Part shown: in pieces, positions 14,800-22,211 of the stretch
Layout: each line of letters begins with the position of its first letter
Position numbering within the stretch: the stretch's first letter is position 1
Assembly: GCA_002409525.1 (NCBI GenBank)
Contig: DHNM01000062.1
Location: 46,923-80,272, forward strand
DNA length: 33,350 nucleotides
Direction of reading: 5' to 3'
From: Eubacterium sp. UBA5416
Lineage (GTDB): Bacteria > Bacillota > Clostridia > Lachnospirales > Lachnospiraceae
The notes under the pieces: generated by a model
What the model was told of the DNA's origin: nothing
Seen by the model: only the letters and a program-made list of their open reading frames with translations
Database searches by the model: none
Made by a program: the position numbers and the translations under genes

Positions 14800-15144
14800 T
14801 TAACAGGCCTCAATCTCCTTGATATTGAACTCATTTCCGGTCAGCAGATAGGTCTTTTCACTCCCGCAGTAAGGGCAGGACTTCTTATAATCCAGTGTAG
14901 AATAGGTTTCCCCACAGTCTTCACAGTACGTCACTGCCCCGATTGGCTCGATCTTTAATTCTGCATATTTTATGAGTTCAGACTTCTCCCTGAAGTACCG
15001 CCAGCAGTCGGTGAGGTAAGCGGGGATAACCCCGCTCACCTCACCGATCTGCAGTGTCACGGAAGCGATCTTCGAAATCTTTTCTTCCTCCGATAAATCG
15101 TCCAGAATTCTTCCCACGTGAATGATCAGTCCCAGTTCATGCAT
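14800..15144 (-). CDS. hypA: HypA-like nickel metallochaperone
   Basis: A 114-residue protein with the invariant N-terminal Met-His-Glu that binds nickel in HypA/HybF, and a zinc site made of two CxxC pairs (Cys74/Cys77 and Cys90/Cys93). In known systems HypA hands nickel to [NiFe]-hydrogenase or urease maturation. None of those enzymes, nor hypB-F, is in this window. It starts 19 bases after the stop of the 899-residue flavoprotein and is probably co-transcribed with it under FadR-type control. The normal nickel-binding residues are intact, but the client here is unknown. Confidence 0.9.
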   Translation of the reverse strand: MHELGLIIHVGRILDDLSEEEKISKIASVTLQIGEVSGVIPAYLTDCWRYFREKSELIKYAELKIEPIGAVTYCEDCGETYSTLDYKKSCPYCGSEKTYLLTGNEFNIKEIEAC

Positions 15145-15163
15145 CTGTATACACCTTCTTTTC

Positions 15164-17863
15164 TCAGTTTTTGTTCCGGATGATCTTGATCTGTCGTTTC
15201 AGCGCATAGGGCAGAACTTTTCTGATCTTATCCTCACTTCTGGCCATGTTGCTGGCTGCCGGTATCTCACGGTTTAAATGTATGGCATCGAATTCGCACT
15301 TTGTCGTGCAGACTCCACAGCCGATACACTGATTCGGATCCACAACCGACGCCCCGCATTCCAGACAGCGACTGGTCTCAGCTTTCAGCTGCTCTTCCGT
15401 GAATGGCATTCGCGTATCGTCAAACGTCGATGCCGGCTTCACGCCTTTTCTATGGTTTAGGCTCTGGCGCGGCGGTTTATCGTAATTTTCTTTTGGTATA
15501 TCAAGGTTTTCCTTATCCAGTTCCTTGAATTCTCTGCGGTTTCTCCCGATTGTAAGGCTCTGTCCCTCATGGACGAATCTGTGAATCGAGACTGCCCCTT
15601 CTTTTCCTGCTGCAATGGCATCAATGGCAAACTTAGGACCTGTATACACGTCCCCGCCGACAAACACATCCGGCTGATTGGTCTGATAGGTCAACGGATC
15701 CGCCACGGCGCCGTTTCCTCTTCCGAATTCGACTGCGCTTTTGTCCAAAAGATTTCCCCACTGAATGCTCTGTCCGATACTCATCAAAACATTTTCACAT
15801 TCTACGGTGATCAAATCATTTTCATCATATTCAGGATTAAAACGTCCTGTTTCGTCAAATACAGAAGTGCATTTTTTCAGAACGATCCCCTTCACTCTTC
15901 CGTCTTCTGTAAGGACCTCTTTCGGTCCCCATCCATTATGAATCGTCACGCCTTCCAACTCAGCCTCTTCCTGTTCTTCTTCTGCCGCAGGCATAATGTC
16001 ACGCCCCTCCAGACAGTACAGCGAAACCTCTGAAGATCCGGCGCGTGTGGCAGTTCTCGCGACATCGATGGCCACATTGCCGCCTCCGATGACAACGGTA
16101 CGCCCTTCCAGCTTTGTTTCCTCATTCTGATTCACCTGATGTAGGAAATCGACACCGGTCCATACGCCTCCGGCATCCTCACCGGGAACATTCGCATTCC
16201 TTCCTCCCTGGCATCCGACTGCAACGTAAAAGGCCTGATAGCCATTTGCACGAAGGTTGTCAAGTGTAATATCTTTTCCGACTTCCACACAACATTCAAA
16301 TTTCACACCCATCTCGCTAAGAACATCGATTTCCGCGTTTAACACATCTTTCTCCAGACGGAATCTCGGAATACCATATTCCAGCATGCCTCCCGGTTTT
16401 TCATTTTTATCAAATACCGTTACCGGATATCCTTTCTCGGCAAGATAGTTCGCACAACTCATCCCGGCAGGTCCGGCTCCGATCACCGCGATCTTCTCTG
16501 TAAAGGGTTTTCCGGTCTGATTGAGCATCTTCGGAATATAACGGGTTTCGGAATTCAGCTCCTGCATGGCAATAAACTTCTTAATCTCATCGATCGACAC
16601 AGCCTGATCAATAGTTCCGCGTGTGCAGGCATCCTCACATCTGTGGTTGCAGATGCTCCCACATACCGCCGGAAATGGATTCTCTTTCTTGATCAGTTTC
16701 AGAGCTTCCAGATACTCCCCTTTCGCAGCCTTTTTGACGTATCCCTGAACTGCGATATGAGCCGGACAGTTTGCCTTACAGGGGGATGTACCGGTATCAT
16801 AACAGTTGATCTGATTGTCATCTCGGTAATTCTCATTCCATTTCTCGGGCCCCCATTTGACGGCGTCCGGAAGTTCATGTCGTGGATATTCAATTTCTCC
16901 GTTTTTCGTGCAGAGCTTCTGCCCCAGCTTTACCGCTCCTGCCGGACAATGCTCCACACACTGGCCGCAGGCAACACAATTCTCGGGATCGACTTTTGCT
17001 ATGTATGACGAACGTGACAGGTTTGGCGTGTTGAACAGCTGCGAAGTGCGAAGTGCATAGCAGGAACAGACACAGCAGTTACAGATCGCAAAGATCTTAT
17101 CCTCACCGTCAATATTCGTGATCTGATGGACAAGTCCGTTATCCTCTGCACGCTGCAGGATCTCCATCACCTCATCACGGTCTATATAATGTCCTCTTCC
17201 TGTCTCGACAAGATACTCTGCCATATCACCCAGACCGATACACATGTCTTCTTCCAGATGGCCACAGCCCTCTCCCATGATTCTTCTCGATGTCCTGCAG
17301 GAACAGGGCCCTACCGCATACTGTCCGTCGTACTTATCCAGCCAGTGCGAAATATGTTCAATACTCACAGATTCCTGCTCAGTGGGGATAGCCTTTTCCA
17401 CCGGTATTACATGCATTCCGATTCCCGCACCACCGGGTGGTACCATCGGAACAACGTTCTCAAGAGGAAGCAGTGACATGTCGTAAAAAAACTTTGCAAC
17501 TTCCGGATGGCTTTCCACCTGTTCTTTATTCATGTTCATAAACTCGGCGCTCCCGGGAACAAACATTGGCAGCACATACTGCTTGTGGTGATCCCCATTC
17601 TCCCGGTTGAACTCCAGAATTCCGATCACACACATCTCATGCAGAATCTCTTCCATATGTGTCAGATCCATCTGATTTTTCTTTGCAAGTTCTTCCGCCG
17701 TCATGGGCTTTCTGACTTTCATGGAGAGGGCAATTCCTGCCATCTCATCTGTCAGAACAGATGCCAGCCCCTGGTATTCTGAATCCTCTGTGGTAACCTC
17801 ATGCCCGATCCGGTTCGTAACTTTCTGACCCAGTTTCAGGATTAATTCTCTTTCTTCCGCCAT
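15164..17863 (-). CDS. multi-cluster iron-sulfur FAD/NAD(P) oxidoreductase (GltD/NfnB-like) with winged-helix-like N-terminus
   Basis: An 899-residue fusion. Residues 1-100 look like a helical or winged-helix segment. About 185-210 hold GPCSCR and further cysteines, and 261-268 a dense CNCCVCSC. A ferredoxin motif CVACGQCVEHCP lies near 296-307. A GltD-type segment CKANCPAHIAVQGY begins near 362, followed by FAD-binding IAVIGAGPAGMSC (458-470) and NAD(P)-binding VVIGGGNVAIDVA (about 595-607). A last ferredoxin CIGCGVCTTKCEF lies near 846. The core resembles small subunits of glutamate synthase and NADH-dependent ferredoxin:NADP oxidoreductase. So it most likely moves electrons between NAD(P)H and an unknown acceptor. 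Start: ATG behind AGGGAGG. It shares an operon with hypA. Confidence 0.85.
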   Translation of the reverse strand: MAEERELILKLGQKVTNRIGHEVTTEDSEYQGLASVLTDEMAGIALSMKVRKPMTAEELAKKNQMDLTHMEEILHEMCVIGILEFNRENGDHHKQYVLPMFVPGSAEFMNMNKEQVESHPEVAKFFYDMSLLPLENVVPMVPPGGAGIGMHVIPVEKAIPTEQESVSIEHISHWLDKYDGQYAVGPCSCRTSRRIMGEGCGHLEEDMCIGLGDMAEYLVETGRGHYIDRDEVMEILQRAEDNGLVHQITNIDGEDKIFAICNCCVCSCYALRTSQLFNTPNLSRSSYIAKVDPENCVACGQCVEHCPAGAVKLGQKLCTKNGEIEYPRHELPDAVKWGPEKWNENYRDDNQINCYDTGTSPCKANCPAHIAVQGYVKKAAKGEYLEALKLIKKENPFPAVCGSICNHRCEDACTRGTIDQAVSIDEIKKFIAMQELNSETRYIPKMLNQTGKPFTEKIAVIGAGPAGMSCANYLAEKGYPVTVFDKNEKPGGMLEYGIPRFRLEKDVLNAEIDVLSEMGVKFECCVEVGKDITLDNLRANGYQAFYVAVGCQGGRNANVPGEDAGGVWTGVDFLHQVNQNEETKLEGRTVVIGGGNVAIDVARTATRAGSSEVSLYCLEGRDIMPAAEEEQEEAELEGVTIHNGWGPKEVLTEDGRVKGIVLKKCTSVFDETGRFNPEYDENDLITVECENVLMSIGQSIQWGNLLDKSAVEFGRGNGAVADPLTYQTNQPDVFVGGDVYTGPKFAIDAIAAGKEGAVSIHRFVHEGQSLTIGRNRREFKELDKENLDIPKENYDKPPRQSLNHRKGVKPASTFDDTRMPFTEEQLKAETSRCLECGASVVDPNQCIGCGVCTTKCEFDAIHLNREIPAASNMARSEDKIRKVLPYALKRQIKIIRNKN

Positions 17864-17894
17864 AAAAAGCCTCCCTTATTATCAAAAACAATAT

Positions 17895-17955
17895 CTGGTC
17901 ATACCAGCATCTGTTATATATTTAACATTATATCATTATGCACAGATTTCGTCAA
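17895..17955 (-). promoter_or_regulatory. promoter of the flavoprotein-hypA operon with FadR-like operator
   Basis: Minus strand TTGACG (17950-17955), 17 bases, TATAAT (17927-17932): a near-consensus promoter starting near 17920. The palindromic site CTGGTCATACCAG (17895-17907) lies at about +13 to +25. Read on the minus strand it is CTGGTATGACCAG, very close to the Escherichia coli FadR consensus ATCTGGTACGACCAGAT. Its position suits repression. Confidence 0.72.
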
Positions 17956-18004
17956 TTATTCGCAGTTTCTTTATATGATTCTATAATTTTATTATTCATT
18001 CAAG

Positions 18005-18059
18005 TTGCTTTTTTATGATTTTTGTCATAAAATAGATTTATGGTATCTGGTATGACCAG
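18005..18059 (+). promoter_or_regulatory. promoter of the FadR-type regulator with FadR-like operator
   Basis: Plus strand TTGCTT (18005-18010), 17 bases, TAAAAT (18028-18033), start near 18040. The site ATCTGGTATGACCAGAA (18045-18061) lies just downstream of it. Its 13-base core (18047-18059) is exactly the reverse complement of the core at 17895-17907. Symmetry of the two sites argues for joint control of both divergent units. Confidence 0.65.
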
Positions 18060-18082
18060 AACCAGAAAGGTGGAAATCCAAT

Positions 18083-18790
18083 ATGGAATTCAAAAAGATC
18101 GTAGCTCCTACAATGAAGGATTTATCTGTACAGCAGCTGGAAGATAAGATTTTATCGGGTGAATTAAAGATTGGAACCAGACTCCCCTCAGAGAGGGTGT
18201 TATCTGCCGAGATGAATGTAAGCCGTGCCGTAGTAAACAGTGGCATCAACGATTTAAAACAAAAAGGTTTTATAGAAATACTGCCACGACAGGGTACCTT
18301 TGTCACTGATTATAGTAAAAACGGAAATTTGGAAACTTTAATTTCTCTGCTGGAATATCGTGGAAATCGTCTGGATCGTTCAGAAATCCGGGCAATTATC
18401 GAAGTCCGCATCTCCCTGGAGCAGCTTGCCTCAGAACTTGTCATTGACTGTGCCTCTGATGAAGAGTTAAACGAACTTGAACAGACAGCCAAGACACTGC
18501 CACACGCAAAGTCTGTACAAGAAGCATCAGAAAAAGCTTTCGAATATCACCATAAGCTTGCCTACTTAAGCCACAACACGGTCTTAACCCTGATTTACTC
18601 TTCTTTTAAAGATATTGTCATCAGCCTCTGGGTGAAATATTGCGATATCTATGGGGCTGACTCTCTGTTTGAGAATATTATGCATCTGCAGAGTTTCCTG
18701 AGAAAAAGAGACAAAGATGGAGCCTGTACATGGATCCGAAAATATCTGGGGGAATCCATCGATGGATCGAAGCAGATTTATGATCACTGA
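18083..18790 (+). CDS. GntR-family regulator, FadR type
   Basis: A 235-residue regulator. The winged helix-turn-helix is clear: LEDKILSGELKIGTRLPSER, then LSAEMNVSRAVVNSGINDL and GFIEILPRQGTFVTDY (about residues 15-75). The all-helical C-terminal domain contains FEYHHKLAYLSHNTVLTLI, which resembles the FadR effector domain, where the ligand in characterised proteins is an acyl-CoA or a small organic acid. The gene is divergent from the flavoprotein-hypA operon, and the shared intergenic region carries two FadR-like operators. This makes it the likely repressor of that operon and of itself. The inducer is unknown. The ribosome binding site is AAAGGTGG. Confidence 0.9.
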   Translation: MEFKKIVAPTMKDLSVQQLEDKILSGELKIGTRLPSERVLSAEMNVSRAVVNSGINDLKQKGFIEILPRQGTFVTDYSKNGNLETLISLLEYRGNRLDRSEIRAIIEVRISLEQLASELVIDCASDEELNELEQTAKTLPHAKSVQEASEKAFEYHHKLAYLSHNTVLTLIYSSFKDIVISLWVKYCDIYGADSLFENIMHLQSFLRKRDKDGACTWIRKYLGESIDGSKQIYDH

Positions 18791-18810
18791 AGGTAACTTT
18801 AACAAACAAA

Positions 18811-18901
18811 AGACTGATAAACAGCGGCTTCTATGATTTAGCCACAGCCTATCAGTCTGTGCACAGCAACTATTGAAAGCGTTGTGTACCCAACGGTACA
18901 C
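18811..18901. repeat. two inverted repeats downstream of the FadR-type gene
   Basis: AGACTGATA (18811-18819) pairs with TATCAGTCT (18850-18858) around an inner GGCT/AGCC pair. Further on, GTGTACC-CAAC-GGTACAC (18884-18901) is a perfect 7-bp hairpin. Neither is followed by a T-run, so they are not clear terminators. No gene is seen between 18791 and 18986. Confidence 0.4.
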
Positions 18902-18986
18902 ACGGTGTGTAAGAGGACGGAAGTTAATCACTCCCTTCTACTCGATTCGAACCTTTTAATCAGATTTTAAAGTCTTTCGATGACGT

Positions 18987-19943
18987 TTAATGTCCTCCGC
19001 TCAACTTATAAGTCATTCTATTTCTTCTTGAAATCTTCAGCAGATTGATAGCAGTCGGAATTGCTCCGGCTGCCGTGAATATGTACACCATAGCGAGGTC
19101 TCCGTGATAGACATTTCCATCTACGTATCCCTCCCCGATCAGTTCCGGCAAAGAACGGAAAGCAGCAAACAAATCCAGGTCATCTTTGAAATAATTATGG
19201 ACACTGACTGCCCAGTCCAGTCTGTTTCCAAAATACACCATAATTATCATGATAACAGCACTGATCAGAATACCTTTAACACTCAGACGTCCTCCCATAA
19301 GTTCATATTCTTTTAAAGTACATACCCCGAGAACAATTCCGGAAAGTACTGCGACATAACCCAGCTGTCCGAGAAGTACGATCACAGCAACACCAATCAG
19401 AGATCCGAGCAATGCTCCCACTGCACCGGATACCACATTCTCTCCCTTTGCACTTTTTTTATCTTCTTTCTCTGTTACCTCAGTGGAACGCTTCAGAAAA
19501 GATTCTTCTGACAAAAGGGAATATGTTCCATTGACACTGTACACATCTGTATCCCCGATCTTTCCGGATAACTCACAGCAATTTTCATATCCGTTTTTTA
19601 TCAGAAACGTAGTGACTGTATCCAATGCATCTTTTACTTTTTCTTGTGACTTTCTCATCGTCATCTTGCCCGGAATGATAAAGCTGATACGATAACCCTT
19701 GACAGTACTTCTTGCAAGAGATTTTGATTCTTTCACAACATTTTTCAGAAGACCCGCATCAGGAAACTGTCCACCCTGACTTACTGCAGCGATAAGCTGA
19801 TACTGATTTGTCTGTTCAAAAGGGGTTAAGCAGACGATAAACCCCCGATAGTTCCCAAAAACAGTCATTGAATCCTCATCAAAATTGAGTCCCAGCTGAT
19901 CTGCAAGCTCCTGCCAGTTTTCCTTTTGTTTTTTATTACCCAT
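18987..19943 (-). CDS. membrane protein of unknown function
   Basis: A 318-residue protein. The soluble N-terminal domain (about 1-150) is mixed alpha/beta. A Lys/Glu-rich linker near 155-170 follows, then about four hydrophobic segments (roughly 175-260 and 285-305) including VSGAVGALLGSLIGVAVIVLLG. No family is recognised. The frame is open to an ATG at 19958, but that ATG is part of the ATGGGAGG Shine-Dalgarno itself; the ATG at 19943, seven bases after GGGAGG, is the better start. It has its own promoter and appears monocistronic. Confidence 0.78.
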   Translation of the reverse strand: MGNKKQKENWQELADQLGLNFDEDSMTVFGNYRGFIVCLTPFEQTNQYQLIAAVSQGGQFPDAGLLKNVVKESKSLARSTVKGYRISFIIPGKMTMRKSQEKVKDALDTVTTFLIKNGYENCCELSGKIGDTDVYSVNGTYSLLSEESFLKRSTEVTEKEDKKSAKGENVVSGAVGALLGSLIGVAVIVLLGQLGYVAVLSGIVLGVCTLKEYELMGGRLSVKGILISAVIMIIMVYFGNRLDWAVSVHNYFKDDLDLFAAFRSLPELIGEGYVDGNVYHGDLAMVYIFTAAGAIPTAINLLKISRRNRMTYKLSGGH

Positions 19944-20012
19944 GAACCATCCTCCCATATGATGTACGGATTGCTACGTACTTTGTGTTCTTACAATCCT
20001 TTGTATCATTTT

Positions 20013-20041
20013 ATTGTATTGCAATCCTATTCATAGGTCAA
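20013..20041 (-). promoter_or_regulatory. predicted promoter of the 318-residue membrane protein
   Basis: Minus strand TTGACC (20036-20041), 17 bases, TACAAT (20013-20018), about 70 bases upstream of the chosen ATG. Confidence 0.55.
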
Positions 20042-20054
20042 GAAAAATATATGC

Positions 20055-21455
20055 TTACAATTCAACTGTAAAACAACTCCCTTTTCCTTCTTCGCTTTCT
20101 ACCTCTATCCTCCCGCCATGTGCCGTGACAATAGACTTTGCAATTGCCAGTCCGATTCCCGCGCCTCCTGTTTTCCGGTTCCTGGATTTGTCTGTGCGGT
20201 AAAAGCGATCAAAGATCAGATCCTGGTCCTCTTTTGGAATGCCGATTCCATTATCCCTGACTTTTATCAAAGCTTTTTCCCTCTGACTAAATACCAGGAT
20301 TTCGACCAATCCCTTCCCATCGTCTGAGGGTGTATATTTTACAGCATTTGACAACAGATTTGTCACAACTTGTGCCATCCTCTCACGATCGGCACAGACA
20401 GTTGTCCTGGATCCGGATGCCTGAATTTGAATCCCCTGTTTTTTGGCCTGAGCTTCCCATGAGGGAACGATACATTCCACCAGTTCCCAGAGATCCACAG
20501 ATGTCAGGCTTAATTGTCTGCTGCCGCTTTCGCTTTTTTCAAGAAGCTCCAGATCCTTTACGATCGTACCGAGGCGCTCTGCTTCCTCACGGCAGCTGTT
20601 CAGCCTCTCCTCGGTTGGTTCCCAGATCCCGCTCGTCATAGCCTCCAGATGCGTTCCGAGTGATGTCAGTGGTGTTCGGAGTTCATGCGCAATATCCGAG
20701 GTCAGCTGTCGTCTGGACTGTTCCTGATCATAGAGTGCCGAAGAGAGATGGTTCACGGCACAGACCAGGTCATCCAGCTCCTTTGTACTCGTCCGAGATT
20801 CGATCTGAACGCCATATTCTCCATCCGAGATTCGTCTTGCCGCCTTCGATGCTCTGGTGATCGGATAAACAATATGGCGTGCGAGAATCAGCCCGGTTAT
20901 GATGGCCACCGCAAAAGCCAGAAGGCTGATCGAAAGTAATACAAGATTCAACGCCCGGATAAAGTGGAAGTCACTCTCACTGAAGAAATAGGGTCCGTAA
21001 GATTTAATGGAAACAGAGCCCAGTTTTTCACCGTCGTGTCTGAGATCATAATTATGGGTTGTAAACTCACCGAATTTCTGTGCCTTATTCATACGATTCG
21101 TGATATCCCCCATAATCTGCGAGCAGAGAGACATATCATGATTCTCAGCATCCCAGACCACTATGCCTTCGTTGTCATACAATTTAAGAATATAGCCGTC
21201 ATAGAGGGAATACATGCCAACTGCATGAATATACTCCCGGTTCCACGTTTTTGTATCCTCATCCCACTGACCGGAGAGATCGGAGACGATATTCTCACTT
21301 CTCGCCTCCTCCTGGTCCCGGATATAAGCTGCGAACTGCCTGTTGATCACTATATTTGCGAGAATACCAGTCAATCCGATCACAAGCAATAGGACTGTGA
21401 GTATAGTAAGAGAAAGCTGGGTTCCAAGACTTCGTTTCTTCTGTTTAGCTGACAT
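20055..21455 (-). CDS. sensor histidine kinase
   Basis: A 466-residue membrane kinase. TM1 is at about 15-37, an extracytoplasmic sensor loop at 38-168, TM2 at 169-192, and HAMP at about 193-245. The H-box DIAHELRTPLTSL carries phospho-acceptor His257. N-box NLLSNAVKYT, G1 DNGIGIP and G2 GGAGIGLAIAKSIV follow. The frame is open 50 codons further upstream, but that part overlaps the response regulator gene. A GGAGG lies five bases before the second of two adjacent ATG codons (21455). It overlaps the regulator gene by 11 bases, indicating translational coupling. The copper-type fusion gene upstream suggests sensing of metal or envelope stress, which is inference. Confidence 0.92.
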   Translation of the reverse strand: MSAKQKKRSLGTQLSLTILTVLLLVIGLTGILANIVINRQFAAYIRDQEEARSENIVSDLSGQWDEDTKTWNREYIHAVGMYSLYDGYILKLYDNEGIVVWDAENHDMSLCSQIMGDITNRMNKAQKFGEFTTHNYDLRHDGEKLGSVSIKSYGPYFFSESDFHFIRALNLVLLSISLLAFAVAIITGLILARHIVYPITRASKAARRISDGEYGVQIESRTSTKELDDLVCAVNHLSSALYDQEQSRRQLTSDIAHELRTPLTSLGTHLEAMTSGIWEPTEERLNSCREEAERLGTIVKDLELLEKSESGSRQLSLTSVDLWELVECIVPSWEAQAKKQGIQIQASGSRTTVCADRERMAQVVTNLLSNAVKYTPSDDGKGLVEILVFSQREKALIKVRDNGIGIPKEDQDLIFDRFYRTDKSRNRKTGGAGIGLAIAKSIVTAHGGRIEVESEEGKGSCFTVEL

Positions 21456-22143
21456 CATTTCCTCCAAATTTATAACCCAGACGATGCACGGTGAGAATAT
21501 ACACCGGGTCTTTCGGATCGTCCTCAATCTTCTGCCTGAGGTTCTTGATATGGCTGTCAATCGCACGGTCATATCCGTCGAAATCTTCTCCGAGCGCCAG
21601 ATCAATCAGTTCCGCACGTGTAAATACTTTCCCGGAGTACTTTACAAATGCAGCGAGAATTTTCATCTCCGTTGCAGTCAGCGTGACCTCTTTGTCTTTT
21701 TTTCGAACAATTCCCTGATCAAAGTCGACAAACAGATCCCCGTTTCGAAACGAATTCCGCGTTGTCAGTGGAACCAGATCATCCCCGGAACGCCGAAGAA
21801 GAGCCGCCGAACGTGCCGACAGCTCTTTTAAGCTAAATGGTTTCGTAATATAATCATCCGCTCCCAGATCGAAGCCATGAAGGAGATCATCCTCTGTTAC
21901 CTTTGCGGTCAACATGATAACGGGGACACGAGAATACTGCCGAATCCGCCGGCAGACTTCCTCCCCTGAGATATCGGGAAGCATGAGATCTAATACAATC
22001 AGCGACAGATTCTCATGTTCGCTGATCTTTAGTGCCTCACGGCCGCATTCCGCCCGAAAGGTCTTGAAACCTTTACTTTCATATAAAGCATTTAACACCT
22101 CCAGGATCTTTGGCTCATCATCCACCAGCAATACGTTCTTCAA
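21445..22143 (-). CDS. OmpR/PhoB-type response regulator
   Basis: A receiver domain with the acidic pair in LLVDDEP, phospho-acceptor Asp52 in LIVLDLMLPDISG, and the conserved Thr and Lys in MLTAK and ITKPFS. A winged-helix output domain follows (LTATEMKILAAF, then DSHIKNLRQKI and VHRLGYKF). About 232 residues. The ATG at 22158 has no ribosome binding site because it is itself part of ATGGGAGG. The TTG at 22143, seven bases behind GGGAGG, is therefore preferred; the GTG one codon earlier is also possible. It is the partner of the downstream kinase. Confidence 0.92.
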   Translation of the reverse strand: MKNVLLVDDEPKILEVLNALYESKGFKTFRAECGREALKISEHENLSLIVLDLMLPDISGEEVCRRIRQYSRVPVIMLTAKVTEDDLLHGFDLGADDYITKPFSLKELSARSAALLRRSGDDLVPLTTRNSFRNGDLFVDFDQGIVRKKDKEVTLTATEMKILAAFVKYSGKVFTRAELIDLALGEDFDGYDRAIDSHIKNLRQKIEDDPKDPVYILTVHRLGYKFGGNDVS

Positions 22144-22178
22144 CACAAGACCTCCCATTTAAAAAATCAGTTTTTATG

Positions 22179-22208
22179 ATCATACGTCCACATCGGCACT
22201 CGTGTCAA
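22179..22208 (-). promoter_or_regulatory. predicted promoter of the two-component system
   Basis: Minus strand consensus TTGACA (22203-22208), 18 bases, TATGAT (22179-22184), lying between the fusion gene and the regulator gene. The system can thus be made independently as well as by read-through. Confidence 0.55.
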
Positions 22209-22211
22209 GCT

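Noticed and set aside
18944..18953. GATTCGAACC, the complement of a tRNA T-loop, suggesting a tRNA on the minus strand
   Set aside because: The flanking bases do not form the 5-bp T-stem, and no acceptor or anticodon stem can be drawn on either strand.
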